DNA of 11,763 bases. It comes from Alphaproteobacteria bacterium (GTDB lineage: Bacteria; Pseudomonadota; Alphaproteobacteria; SMXP01). Of this stretch, positions 1 through 7,159 are shown one piece after another (the stretch's first letter is position 1; every line of letters begins with the position of its first letter). The translations under genes and the position numbers were made by a program. Below the pieces are notes generated by a model. That model worked only from the letters and a program-made list of their open reading frames with translations. It was not told the DNA's origin and made no database searches. The DNA lies in the NCBI GenBank assembly GCA_004356335.1, contig SMXP01000135.1, positions 1 to 11,763 of the forward strand, written 5' to 3'.

Positions 1-323
1 ATTCGGCCAATTTTTTCGACCATGGGGCCCCGGCCGACCTTTAGCAGGTAGTCCGCAAAATCATAATTGAAATCTTTCGTTTCCACCGTGAGACCGTCGT
101 CGATTTCGCGAGCGCGACCAAAATATTGGGTGTCCATCTCAGACATGAAGTCGAGAGCTCGGCCGGCAAACGCAGCTTGTTCCTCCGTAAGACCTTCAAC
201 ACCGTCATTGGGAGCTGATTGCGCCGCAAACGGAACGACGGCCATCCATGTCAAAAGTGCCATGAAAATGATTGTTGACGAGAGTCGTAAATTGAATGGC
301 TTCGCTCGTGTTGTTTGACTCAT
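1..323 (-). CDS. Exported HemF-like protein, paralogue 1 (partial, 3' end outside window)
   Basis: The reading frame is open from an ATG at 323-321 to the window edge (107 codons, no stop). A GGGAGAGGGAA stretch directly upstream is a good ribosome binding site. The N-terminus is a signal peptide: basic start (MSQTTRAKPFNLR), hydrophobic core STIIFMALLTWMAVVPFA, likely cleavage near AAQSA. The mature part begins LTEEQAAFAGRALDFMSEMD and aligns with residues 46 onward of the protein at 2651-3574 (LTSDQAAYAKRTLDFIAKMD); later KVGRGPMVEKIGR matches KVARGPVVEKGGR. The two are clearly paralogues. The full-length paralogue is a divergent relative of coproporphyrinogen III oxidase, so this one is inferred to be too. 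It starts 51 bp after the quinoprotein dehydrogenase stop on the same strand, so the two are probably cotranscribed. Function is unknown; location is inferred to be periplasmic. Confidence 0.75.
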   Translation of the reverse strand, partial: MSQTTRAKPFNLRLSSTIIFMALLTWMAVVPFAAQSAPNDGVEGLTEEQAAFAGRALDFMSEMDTQYFGRAREIDDGLTVETKDFNYDFADYLLKVGRGPMVEKIGR

Positions 324-374
324 TTCCCTCTCCCATGCCTTGAGATAACGCTATGTCAATCAAGCCCTAACCCG

Positions 375-2339
375 TCATTGGTCAGGCAAAGCATAAGCGA
401 CAACGTGATCCGTTATTTTTCGATATCTAAACTGGTGACCTGCCGCCACCGTCACCACATATTGGCGTCCTTCTATTTCGTAGGTCATGGGTATGGACAT
501 GGCGGCGCTGGGCGTTTGCACTTCCCACAGCAGCTTTCCCGTTTCAAGGTCAAAAGCACGAAATCGTTCGTCGGGCGTGGCCCCAATGAATATCACGCCA
601 CCCGCCGTCACAATGGGACCGCCGGACGCACGAAGGCCCAATATTTCCGGAAAGCCGAATTCTGCATATTCCTCTGTGGCGCCTAAAGGTACCTCCCACT
701 TTATGGTGCCTTTGTCCAAATCGACGGCGATGAGCGATCCCCAAGGAGGCTCCGTACAAGGTGCGTTAGACGGCGACATGAGGGGCCCTACTTGGACGCC
801 GTAGGGCGTTTGCTCGATTATTCCAGGCCGGCCGCCGGGTCGCCCCGCACCGGGCCCGCTTGCGTTTTCAACGTCCATCTCCGACTGTAGAACCAACCGG
901 ATATAGTTGGGCACGCGCGATACATTTGTGATCAAGAGATTGTGCAGGGGTGAAAAGGCGCCGCCACCCCAATTGACGCCGCCGCCGGGTTGGGGAAACA
1001 AAGCGGTGCCCTGAAGCGTTGGCGGTGTGTAAATGGGCCCATAGCGCAACTCTTCAATCTGCTTGCGGCACGACGCCTCATCAGCAGCGGTAAATCCCCA
1101 AGCATCGTCCGGGGTGATTCCCTGAGGTACCAGCGGGGGTGGTGCCAGCGGGAATGGTTGCGTAGGCGATAATACCTCGCCCGGCACACCGTCGGTGGAA
1201 ACCGGCCGTTCCTCCACGCCAAAGAAGGGTTCGCCCGTCTCCCGATGAAAAACGAAAGCAAAGCCGGATTTCGTCAGCTGCACAGCCACGGGTATAACCT
1301 CACCGTCGCGCGTGATATTGGCTAAGATCGGTTGCGCTGCGGGATCATAGTTCCACACATCATGATGTGTCAGTTGAAAATGCCAAACCACCTCTCCGGT
1401 TGACCCCCTCACGGCAACAAGAGACGTGGCATAGCGGTTATCGCCGGGTCGTGTCCCCCCATAATAATCGGGTGATGCGCTGGATGTGGGTAAGAACAGC
1501 AAATCTCGCTCTTCGTCCACCGACATGAAACCCCAAACATTCGCAGCGCCGGTGCGATGCAAAGCATCTTGGGGCCAATTTTCCGCTTCCGGATCATTCG
1601 GATTCCTTGGAATCGGATCAAAGCGCCACACCAACTCACCGGTTCGGGCGTTGAAACCGCGTATTTCACCGCTTGACGAAACGGGCAAGCGACCCTTGGA
1701 ATGGACCGTGGAGCTGACCGCAACGATATCGCCCACGATTGCCGGCGGTGACCATAATTGAACCCCTTTTGGATCACCTTTGGGTTCGGCCGCATCAATC
1801 AGCGGATTAATATCGACCTCACCATTGTCACCGAAATCGACGCAAGGTTCGCCGGTTCGTCCGTCGACCGAAAACAAACGCCGATCACTCGTATTGGTAT
1901 AAATACGCCACTTGCAGGACTGACCCATTGCAGCATTTTTATCGTGCCATAAAGAAATACCACGGCATTTATACTGGCCGCCCCGCTCAAGGGTCACCTG
2001 TGGATCGAAAGACCATCTTTCCTCTCCCGTCGTCGGATCAAGAGCAATGATTTTGTTGAATGCCGTACAAAGAACAAGCAAGCGACCCGCCTCTTGCGGC
2101 GTCAGAATAGGTGTCGCGTGCAAACTGTGGGACATATGGAAATCGGGTAGATTTTCGTTTTCCCCGGTGCGGTAGGTCCAGGCAAGCTCCAACTCATGTA
2201 CATTGTCGCGATTTATTTGAGTGAGGCCCGAATGGCGCATTCCACCCACATCTCCGCCGTAGGAGATCCAATCCTGCGCGACAACACCACTCAGTGAAGC
2301 CGTGATGACGAAGACGGCTACGAAAGTTCTTAGGATCAT
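375..2339 (-). CDS. PQQ-dependent quinoprotein dehydrogenase, periplasmic
   Basis: A 654-residue eight-bladed beta-propeller quinoprotein of the glucose/alcohol dehydrogenase family. Such enzymes oxidise a sugar or alcohol in the periplasm with PQQ and pass electrons to the respiratory chain. Residues 1-21 are a signal peptide (MILRTFVAVFVITASLSGVVA, cut before QDW). The mature start DWISYGGDVGGMRHSGLTQIN is the usual first blade. Repeats of the type ALDPTTGEERWSF, GFNARTGELVWRF and AFDLETGKLLWEV mark the blades; HHDVWNYD (325-332) and GGVNWGG (453-459) are typical of the cofactor region. There is no five-helix membrane domain as in E. coli Gcd and no CXXCH haem motif, so it is soluble or peripheral and needs a separate electron acceptor. 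The ATG at 2339 is preferred over an in-frame ATG at 2477 because it has AGAAGG nine bases upstream, gives a clean signal peptide, and lies downstream of a promoter-like sequence. The substrate cannot be told. Confidence 0.9.
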   Translation of the reverse strand: MILRTFVAVFVITASLSGVVAQDWISYGGDVGGMRHSGLTQINRDNVHELELAWTYRTGENENLPDFHMSHSLHATPILTPQEAGRLLVLCTAFNKIIALDPTTGEERWSFDPQVTLERGGQYKCRGISLWHDKNAAMGQSCKWRIYTNTSDRRLFSVDGRTGEPCVDFGDNGEVDINPLIDAAEPKGDPKGVQLWSPPAIVGDIVAVSSTVHSKGRLPVSSSGEIRGFNARTGELVWRFDPIPRNPNDPEAENWPQDALHRTGAANVWGFMSVDEERDLLFLPTSSASPDYYGGTRPGDNRYATSLVAVRGSTGEVVWHFQLTHHDVWNYDPAAQPILANITRDGEVIPVAVQLTKSGFAFVFHRETGEPFFGVEERPVSTDGVPGEVLSPTQPFPLAPPPLVPQGITPDDAWGFTAADEASCRKQIEELRYGPIYTPPTLQGTALFPQPGGGVNWGGGAFSPLHNLLITNVSRVPNYIRLVLQSEMDVENASGPGAGRPGGRPGIIEQTPYGVQVGPLMSPSNAPCTEPPWGSLIAVDLDKGTIKWEVPLGATEEYAEFGFPEILGLRASGGPIVTAGGVIFIGATPDERFRAFDLETGKLLWEVQTPSAAMSIPMTYEIEGRQYVVTVAAGHQFRYRKITDHVVAYALPDQ

Positions 2340-2348
2340 CCGGTTTGG

Positions 2349-2354
2349 CCTTCT
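2349..2354 (-). promoter_or_regulatory. Ribosome binding site deciding the dehydrogenase start
   Basis: On the minus strand this reads AGAAGG, nine bases before the ATG at 2339-2337. It supports the 654-residue form over the 700-residue frame opening at 2477. Confidence 0.5.
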
Positions 2355-2356
2355 CT

Positions 2357-2386
2357 TTATTGCCAAAATTGTTATTGCCAAAATTG
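2357..2386. repeat. Tandem 15 bp direct repeat in the dehydrogenase leader
   Basis: TTATTGCCAAAATTG occurs twice, exactly and without a gap (2357-2371 and 2372-2386). It lies between the predicted minus-strand promoter and the ribosome binding site of the dehydrogenase, so it is probably in the 5' untranslated leader. It could be a tandem operator or a simple slippage duplication; the sequence alone does not say which. Confidence 0.55.
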
Positions 2387-2439
2387 CCAGTCGACGGTGA
2401 CGAGATGCCGTCATCATTTTAAACGCATTGACCTTATTC

Positions 2440-2468
2440 GTTATAAGCCTACAGTCACCATAAGTTAA
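2440..2468 (-). promoter_or_regulatory. Candidate sigma-70-type promoter for the dehydrogenase
   Basis: Read on the minus strand, TTAACT (2468-2463) and TATAAC (2445-2440) are separated by 17 bp: four of six and five of six matches to consensus. It would place the transcript start near 2433, leaving a leader of roughly 95 bases to the ATG at 2339. This is pattern matching only. Confidence 0.35.
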
Positions 2469-2650
2469 CAAGATCATTTCCCTTGTCCACGGAATGTACT
2501 GCCATGTTCCAATTGTATACCAGAAATTCGCACCGGATTTAACTGCAAATGGGCGCTTAGCTTTCGCTTGTTTCGCAACAAATTCATTGAAATGACAGCT
2601 TTCCTGGTCGGTATCTTGAGCCGCAGTGGCACCATTCAGGGAGAAGAAAA

Positions 2651-3574
2651 GTGATACAAAGAAAATCTCGTAGCCATAAAAAATTGCCTATGCTTCTAAT
2701 TATTGTCACCTGGCTTTTTGCCATCGTTCAATCACCATATTTCGCTTCCGCTCAAGCGCAAACAACCGAAAAAACACCGAGTCTGACGAGCGACCAAGCC
2801 GCATATGCAAAACGCACGCTGGATTTCATCGCAAAGATGGACTCGCTGTTTTTCGATCGCGTTGAGGCCTTAAACGGCGGCCATGAATTGGAGACATTAA
2901 TTCTCGATAGCGAATCGAACAATTACGACATAAAGGTAGCCCGCGGGCCTGTTGTTGAGAAAGGTGGCCGCGTATTAACAATTACCACCCGGCCGACCGC
3001 TCGATTTCAAAAGCAAACCTCATGGAGTCGTTTCTTTAATTTGGATGTACATCCCAAGACACCTTTAGTCGGCATGCTGCATGCGGCCTTTGTCGTTCAA
3101 TTCTATACCGACGGCACCAGCACTCTAGGTGGCTGGCTGGATGTGCTTCCTGCCGCTATGTCCCAAGAAGATTTAGATTATCTCCGACAGGAAATGGACA
3201 AGGTTTTTTCAAAATTTGGCGTCGACGGCACACCCCATAGAGAAATGGTCTGCAAAGGAGGCACGCAAGAGAACAAAAGATGGCGGCGGCGACCGGCTTG
3301 TGTGGGAGGAAGCTTTTACGGCGCAAATTTAATGACGGTGACGGAAGAAAATTTTCTCTTAATGACGGAGGCCTATGAGCAATTTCTTGACGCGTACCTT
3401 ACAATAGTAGAGAGACGTAGGGATGACCCGTACACGGAGGAAGACCTCTCTGCGCAAGATGCTATGCGACTTAATTGGTTGGAAGACCGTTTCTACGCAG
3501 ATCCTTACACGACAAATGTTACGCCCTATAAAGCTTGGTCTCTTTATTCGTTGCCCCCGTCGGTTAAGTTCTAA
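2651..3574 (+). CDS. Exported, divergent coproporphyrinogen III oxidase (HemF)-like protein, paralogue 2
   Basis: A 307-residue protein with a GTG start preceded by AGGGAGAAG. Residues 1-35 form a signal peptide (basic start, core LPMLLIIVTWLFAIV, cut after ASA). The rest follows the HemF fold in order: RGPVVEKGGRV (98-108, compare the G-x-VFEKAGVN region), HPKTPLVGMLH (134-144, compare HPKNPxVPTVH), GGWLD (160-164, compare GGGxD), RRPACVGGSFY (213-223, compare EPRGIGGIFF), YLTIVERRRDDPY (249-261, very close to YLPIVERRKDTPY), and the C-terminal SLPPSVKF (compare SLPPLVRW). Length is close to genuine HemF (about 300). HemF normally converts coproporphyrinogen III to protoporphyrinogen IX with O2 in the cytoplasm. 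Here the signal peptide, loss of the arginine-bearing NYRYF stretch (AAFVVQF instead) and loss of the GLQTGGRTES segment argue against the ordinary role. Real function unknown; probably periplasmic. Confidence 0.75.
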   Translation: MIQRKSRSHKKLPMLLIIVTWLFAIVQSPYFASAQAQTTEKTPSLTSDQAAYAKRTLDFIAKMDSLFFDRVEALNGGHELETLILDSESNNYDIKVARGPVVEKGGRVLTITTRPTARFQKQTSWSRFFNLDVHPKTPLVGMLHAAFVVQFYTDGTSTLGGWLDVLPAAMSQEDLDYLRQEMDKVFSKFGVDGTPHREMVCKGGTQENKRWRRRPACVGGSFYGANLMTVTEENFLLMTEAYEQFLDAYLTIVERRRDDPYTEEDLSAQDAMRLNWLEDRFYADPYTTNVTPYKAWSLYSLPPSVKF

Positions 3575-3800
3575 CGACGCAAGTGTGGGTTTGCACTCGA
3601 CCCGAAAGACGCAGACCGGTGAGCGCGGGCCGGTCGCGCCTTTCCTGGGGGTTCCCAGAGATGTGCCGACCTGATAATTTCCGCACCAAATTCCGGCATG
3701 GTGGGTCGGCTGGCAATCATATTCAACACGACGTTGCAAGCCCTCATCATGTTATTGTCGCGGGCGCGCCCGTTCTTGAAGAAATGAGAGGGATAATCCC
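3575..3800. other. Intergenic region without a recognisable gene
   Basis: About 226 bp between the HemF-like gene and the oxidoreductase. Two small GC-rich hairpins are possible: GCGCG/CGCGC (3623-3627 with 3635-3639) and CTGGG/CCCAG (3645-3649 with 3654-3658). Neither has a proper T-run, so a terminator is only a weak possibility. GAGAGG shortly before 3801 is the likely ribosome binding site of the next gene. No clear promoter was identified. Confidence 0.4.
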
Positions 3801-4799
3801 ATGCGTGGAGTCGTCGTACATGAATTTGGCCCGCTCGAATCCCACAAGCTTGAAGTTGTCGCCGACCCAAGGCCGGGACCAGATGAAGTTCTAATTGATG
3901 TTCACGCCATCGGCGTCAATTTCCCCGACACGTTAATGATGCAAGGGCTGTATCAGATAAAGCCGGAGCGACCGTTCGTGCCGGGTCGGGATGGGGCTGG
4001 GATCGTTACCGAGATTGGCGACAACGTGACCCGCATCAGAGTCGGCGACAGGGTCACTTCATTAGTCACTTACGGTGCTTATGCAGAACAACTCGTGGCT
4101 CCTGAATCGCGTTGTTTTCACCTTCCCGACGAGATCGATTTCGTGATCGGGGCGGGAATAACGACTGTCTACAATACGGCGTATGTGGCGCTGATGATCC
4201 GTGGGCAGTATCAAACGGGCGAAACGGTTCTGGTTCTCGGCGCCTCAGGCGGAGTGGGACTGGCGGCCGTCGACGTTGCCAAAGCCAAAGGCGCCAGGGT
4301 GATCGCGGGTGACATTTCCCAAGAAAAAAATGCGCTGGCCAAGGCCCATGGCGCGGATTACACGATCGACCTTTCCTGCAATGATTTGAGGGAAGAGTTG
4401 CGCAAACAGGTTTTTGCCGTTACCGACGGACGCGGCGTCGATATTATATTAGATCCGGTTGGCGGCGACGTGTTCGACGCCGCTCTACGTGCACTTGCCT
4501 TTGCGGGACGCATCGTGGTTATCGGTTTCGCATCAGGTCGTATCCCTGAAGCTAAAGCCGGTTATTTCAACGTGAAGAATATAACCTTGGCTGGAATGGC
4601 GCTCGATCTGCATTTCAAACATGCGCCGGAGACCATGGAAAAGGTTGTCGCCGATATCTTCGATATGTGTGTCAAAGGGCAAATTAACCCCGAAATCACT
4701 GCCACTTACCCGCTTGAGGATTTCCACAAAGCAATCGAATTATTCGGCCAACGCAAATCGGTGGGAAAGATGGTATTGACCACCGGCAAAGGCGGCTGA
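3801..4799 (+). CDS. NAD(P)H:quinone oxidoreductase-type MDR family protein
   Basis: A 332-residue zinc-independent medium-chain dehydrogenase/reductase, close to the usual ~325 residues. Residues 1-~115 are the GroES-like substrate domain (ending in YGAYAEQLVAP), followed by a Rossmann domain with VLVLGASGGVGLAAV (143-157), whose GASGGVG loop binds the dinucleotide. The GRDGAGIVTEIG stretch (62-73) is typical of the QOR group. The cysteines that hold structural zinc in alcohol dehydrogenases are absent. Members reduce quinones, enones or enoyl-CoA-like compounds with NADPH; substrate here is not readable. It precedes the two ADP-forming acyl-CoA synthetase genes by 144 bp that contain a repeat element, so a shared transcript is possible but not certain. 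An enoyl-thioester reductase role in the same catabolic pathway is a plausible inference. Confidence 0.85.
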   Translation: MRGVVVHEFGPLESHKLEVVADPRPGPDEVLIDVHAIGVNFPDTLMMQGLYQIKPERPFVPGRDGAGIVTEIGDNVTRIRVGDRVTSLVTYGAYAEQLVAPESRCFHLPDEIDFVIGAGITTVYNTAYVALMIRGQYQTGETVLVLGASGGVGLAAVDVAKAKGARVIAGDISQEKNALAKAHGADYTIDLSCNDLREELRKQVFAVTDGRGVDIILDPVGGDVFDAALRALAFAGRIVVIGFASGRIPEAKAGYFNVKNITLAGMALDLHFKHAPETMEKVVADIFDMCVKGQINPEITATYPLEDFHKAIELFGQRKSVGKMVLTTGKGG

Positions 4800-4824
4800 C
4801 GTGACCTTCCTCCCGGCTGTTGGA

Positions 4825-4927
4825 GTGTTTCCAGGAAAAGTGGACACCGGTTTTCCGTCCGGAAACACGATAAATCAATAACTTAGGGTCGGGTTTTGAT
4901 TCCATCAAAACCGTAAAGACCCTAAGT
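4825..4927 (+). repeat. Two-hairpin intergenic repeat element, copy 1 (RIME-like)
   Basis: Hairpin A: stem GTGTTTCC (4825-4832) with GGAAACAC (4861-4868) encloses a core starting AGGAAAAGTGGACACC and ending GGTTTTCCGTCC. A spacer (GATAAATCAATA) follows, then hairpin B: ACTTAGGGTC (4881-4890) with GACCCTAAGT (4918-4927), inside which GGTTTTGAT and ATCAAAACC pair around a TCC loop. The same plan recurs at 7160-7259 with different stem sequences. It resembles the roughly 108 bp two-palindrome mosaic elements described in Rhizobium; the family assignment is from memory. Confidence 0.8.
4881..4927 (+). promoter_or_regulatory. Strong hairpin just upstream of the acyl-CoA synthetase beta gene
   Basis: A 10 bp stem (ACTTAGGGTC/GACCCTAAGT), a single G on one side and GTAAA on the other as a bulge, then a 9 bp inner stem closed by a three-base loop. 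It ends seven bases before the GGAGG ribosome binding site (4935-4939) of the gene starting at 4944. It has no T-run, so it is not a standard terminator; effects on mRNA stability or translation are possible but inferred. Confidence 0.45.
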
Positions 4928-4943
4928 CCGATTCGGAGGCATT

Positions 4944-5630
4944 GTGAAAAAAATAAGGGCCATCATCGATACGGCAATAAGGCGGGGTCAAAAAACGCTT
5001 TCTGAATATGACAGCAAGAAGGTACTCGCCGCCTACGGTATTCCGGTAACGCGCGAGGTGCTGGCAAAAACACTTGTCGACGTGAGGGCCGCTGCCAAGA
5101 AGTTAAAATATCCCGTCGTTCTTAAGGCGTGTTCCGATGATACCATACACAAGACGGAAAAAGGGCTCCTGGCGGTGAATCTTGCTTCCGACAAGGCGGT
5201 GGTTGACGCCTTCCGAACCCTCAAAAAGCGCGCCGGACAAAATTATGGCGGTAATTTTCTGGTTCAGGAAATGGTCGGGGGTCACCGAGAGCTGATGATC
5301 GGAATGATCCGTGATGGCCAGTTTGGACCTTCTGTTATGTTCGGACTCGGAGGCATTTTTACAGAAATCCTGGAAGATGTCGTGTTCCGCGTCGCGCCGT
5401 TGCGTAAGCGAGATACCTTGGCAATGATGCGCGGCATTAAAGGGCATAAGATTTTAAGCGCTTTTCGTGGCATGCCTGCGGTAGATCTCAACCTAATGAG
5501 TGACAGCATGATCGCCTTGGGAAAGATTGCACTCGATCACCCGGAGATCGAGCAAATTGACGTTAACCCTTTGATCATCAAGGGCTCCAGGCCTGTGGCC
5601 GTTGATGCACTGATCGTGTTGGACACGTGA
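4944..5630 (+). CDS. ADP-forming acyl-CoA synthetase, beta (ATP-grasp) subunit
   Basis: A 228-residue stand-alone ATP-grasp subunit of the acetate--CoA ligase (ADP-forming) family, matching the ~230 residues of archaeal beta subunits. The reaction is acyl-CoA + ADP + Pi in equilibrium with acid + ATP + CoA; this subunit handles nucleotide and phosphate transfer from the alpha-subunit histidine. Visible signatures: LSEYDSKKVLAAYGIPVTRE (19-38), the nucleotide-binding PVVLKACSDDTIHKTEKGL, GGHRELMIGMIRDGQFGPSV, and the metal-site region EIEQIDVNPLI near the C-terminus. The start is GTG with GGAGG four bases upstream, a rather short spacing; no better start is visible. Its stop overlaps the start of the alpha-subunit gene at GTGATG, which implies translational coupling. 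The acid used is unknown; the neighbouring molybdenum hydroxylase suggests an aromatic or other catabolic acid. Confidence 0.9.
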   Translation: MKKIRAIIDTAIRRGQKTLSEYDSKKVLAAYGIPVTREVLAKTLVDVRAAAKKLKYPVVLKACSDDTIHKTEKGLLAVNLASDKAVVDAFRTLKKRAGQNYGGNFLVQEMVGGHRELMIGMIRDGQFGPSVMFGLGGIFTEILEDVVFRVAPLRKRDTLAMMRGIKGHKILSAFRGMPAVDLNLMSDSMIALGKIALDHPEIEQIDVNPLIIKGSRPVAVDALIVLDT

Positions 5631-7045
5631 TGACAAGGCGAAATCCTGCGCAAACGGCACATCACCTGGAAAAGTTCTTCAGCCCTAAGAGTGTTGTCGT
5701 CATTGGTGCCTCAGCAACACCCGGCAAGCCGGGTAACGTTGTAATCCGCAACCTTCAGGCTAATGGCTTTGAAGGAAAAATCTATTTGGTGAATCCGCGC
5801 GGCGGAGAAATCGAGGGACTCAAAGTCCATACCTCCATCACCGATTTACCCGATAATATTGATCAAGCCATCATAACCCTACCGGCAGCAGCGACGATGG
5901 AGACAATTCGTGACTGCGCGGCCAAGGGCATTATGTCCATTGTGCTGGCCGCAAGCGGATTCGCCGAGGTTGATCCATCGGGCGCGCAGCTCCAAGCCGA
6001 CCTAAAAAAGACGATCATGGAAACGGGCGTGCGCGTTTTGGGGCCAAATACCACGGGCCACGTGTCCATGCCGTCGAACTTTACCTCAAGCTTCTTTCCG
6101 CTGGGTCGCATACCGCGTGGCAACGTGTCCTATATTACTCAAACGGGAAACTTTTCCGGTATTAGCTTGCGTCACATTATGTCGGCGGAAAATTTCGGTG
6201 TCTGCCGCGTCGCGGGACTTGGCAACAAGATCGACGTGGATGAGGCAGATTTGCTCGACTATCTCGGCCAAGATCCGGAGACCAAATCCATTTTTCTTTA
6301 TCTTGAGGGCATCAAGAATCCTCAGCGCTTTATGCGTGTCGCCTCAAAGGTGACTCGCAAAAAACCGACATTCCTTCTCATGGGCGGGGTGTCCAATGCA
6401 GGCGCCAGCGCGGCGCTGGCCCACACGGCTTCCCTCGCATCCGACGAACGCATTATCGATGGCGCGCTGGCCCAGGCGGGCATCACCCGCCTGTTCAAAT
6501 ATTCGCACCTGTTTCAGGTCGCCAAAGCATTGGCTTGCATGCCACTACCGGCAGGAAATCGGGTGTCGTTTCTGTCACCATCGGGGGCATTCACGGTTTG
6601 CATGACGGATCTTTGTCTATCTGTGGGTCTCGAAGTGCCAGATATCGAGGACAAGACGCGCGCGCGCCTGCAGGACATCAGCCCGTCTTTCATCCGCATG
6701 CGCAATCCGGTGGATATCTTCGGCAGTGTCGCTCTCCATAGCTTCGAATTTTCCTACGGTGAAGCCATGGAAGCGGTATTGAAAGACAAAAATATCGATG
6801 CGGTCGTTGCGATTCTCATGATAACCGACGAGACTGGTGTGCCGTCCTACGATTTTATTATCGATCTGGCAAAGAGGTATCCGGCTAAACCGATCTACGT
6901 CACTTTTATGGGCCAACACAACCATAATGTTGCGGCAAAGGCCTATTTAGAGCGGCACGATGTGCCGGCCTTTATGCTTGTAGAGGAACCGTTCGAGGTT
7001 TTGGGTATACTTAATCGCTGCCGGATGGCGATGAAAGGCGAGTGA
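5630..7045 (+). CDS. ADP-forming acyl-CoA synthetase, alpha (CoA-binding) subunit
   Basis: A 471-residue alpha subunit, the usual size for the split form of the enzyme. Order of parts: CoA-binding Rossmann domain with FFSPKSVVVIGASATPGKPG (about 17-36), the GPNTTG turn (about 138-143), the succinyl-CoA-ligase-like domain with QTGNFSG, and ALAHTASLA whose histidine (about residue 265) sits where the family's phosphohistidine is found. The ATG at 5630 shares its A with the beta-subunit stop; a GTG at 5627 would add one residue and give a four-base overlap, and the sequence does not decide between them. The pair forms a heteromeric enzyme that makes or consumes acyl-CoA with ATP/ADP. Many bacterial homologues are a single ~700-residue fusion, so separate genes in beta-alpha order are noteworthy. 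A weak hairpin (7059-7063 with 7077-7081) before TTTT follows the gene. Confidence 0.9.
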   Translation: MTRRNPAQTAHHLEKFFSPKSVVVIGASATPGKPGNVVIRNLQANGFEGKIYLVNPRGGEIEGLKVHTSITDLPDNIDQAIITLPAAATMETIRDCAAKGIMSIVLAASGFAEVDPSGAQLQADLKKTIMETGVRVLGPNTTGHVSMPSNFTSSFFPLGRIPRGNVSYITQTGNFSGISLRHIMSAENFGVCRVAGLGNKIDVDEADLLDYLGQDPETKSIFLYLEGIKNPQRFMRVASKVTRKKPTFLLMGGVSNAGASAALAHTASLASDERIIDGALAQAGITRLFKYSHLFQVAKALACMPLPAGNRVSFLSPSGAFTVCMTDLCLSVGLEVPDIEDKTRARLQDISPSFIRMRNPVDIFGSVALHSFEFSYGEAMEAVLKDKNIDAVVAILMITDETGVPSYDFIIDLAKRYPAKPIYVTFMGQHNHNVAAKAYLERHDVPAFMLVEEPFEVLGILNRCRMAMKGE

Positions 7046-7100
7046 ATGGAATATATTTAACGGTCACGACGAACGCCCGTTTTAGGCATCAAATACACAA

Positions 7101-7130
7101 TTGACAGCCGGCAAAAATCAGGCAATTCAT
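7101..7130 (+). promoter_or_regulatory. Candidate promoter for the molybdenum hydroxylase operon
   Basis: A perfect TTGACA (7101-7106) is followed after 18 bp by ATTCAT (7125-7130), a poor -10 (three of six). The transcript would carry the whole second repeat element in its leader before the GTG at 7299. The -35 match is strong and the -10 weak, so this is tentative. Confidence 0.3.
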
Positions 7131-7159
7131 GAAATAACGCACTATCTTCTCACTCTAAA

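Larger units (their letters stand above)
2340..2650. promoter_or_regulatory. Divergent intergenic control region
   Basis: This ~310 bp gap separates the divergently read quinoprotein dehydrogenase and the HemF-like gene, so it must hold the promoters of both. On the minus strand there is a reasonable promoter (2440-2468) and a 15 bp tandem repeat in the leader (2357-2386). On the plus strand only a weak candidate is visible: TTGAAA at 2587-2592 and TATCTT at 2612-2617, with a 19 bp spacer that is longer than ideal. No convincing gene is present; the reading frame that covers part of it is an upstream extension of the dehydrogenase frame. Confidence 0.5.

Noticed and set aside
2340..2477. N-terminal extension of the quinoprotein dehydrogenase to an ATG at 2477 (700 residues)
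   Set aside because: It would put 46 residues before a complete signal peptide, covers a good minus-strand promoter candidate and a tandem repeat, and the ATG at 2339 has its own ribosome binding site.
3623..3658. Rho-independent terminator after the HemF-like gene
   Set aside because: Only short 5 bp stems are present and no T-run follows them.
3571..3870. 99-residue minus-strand reading frame in the gap before the oxidoreductase
   Set aside because: It overlaps the oxidoreductase start, has no recognisable family or clear ribosome binding site, and its composition looks like chance; a decayed fragment cannot be excluded.
4825..4927. Insertion-sequence ends or a riboswitch at the repeat element
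   Set aside because: There is no transposase or target duplication, and the same structure recurs before an unrelated gene, which fits a dispersed intergenic repeat better than a ligand sensor.
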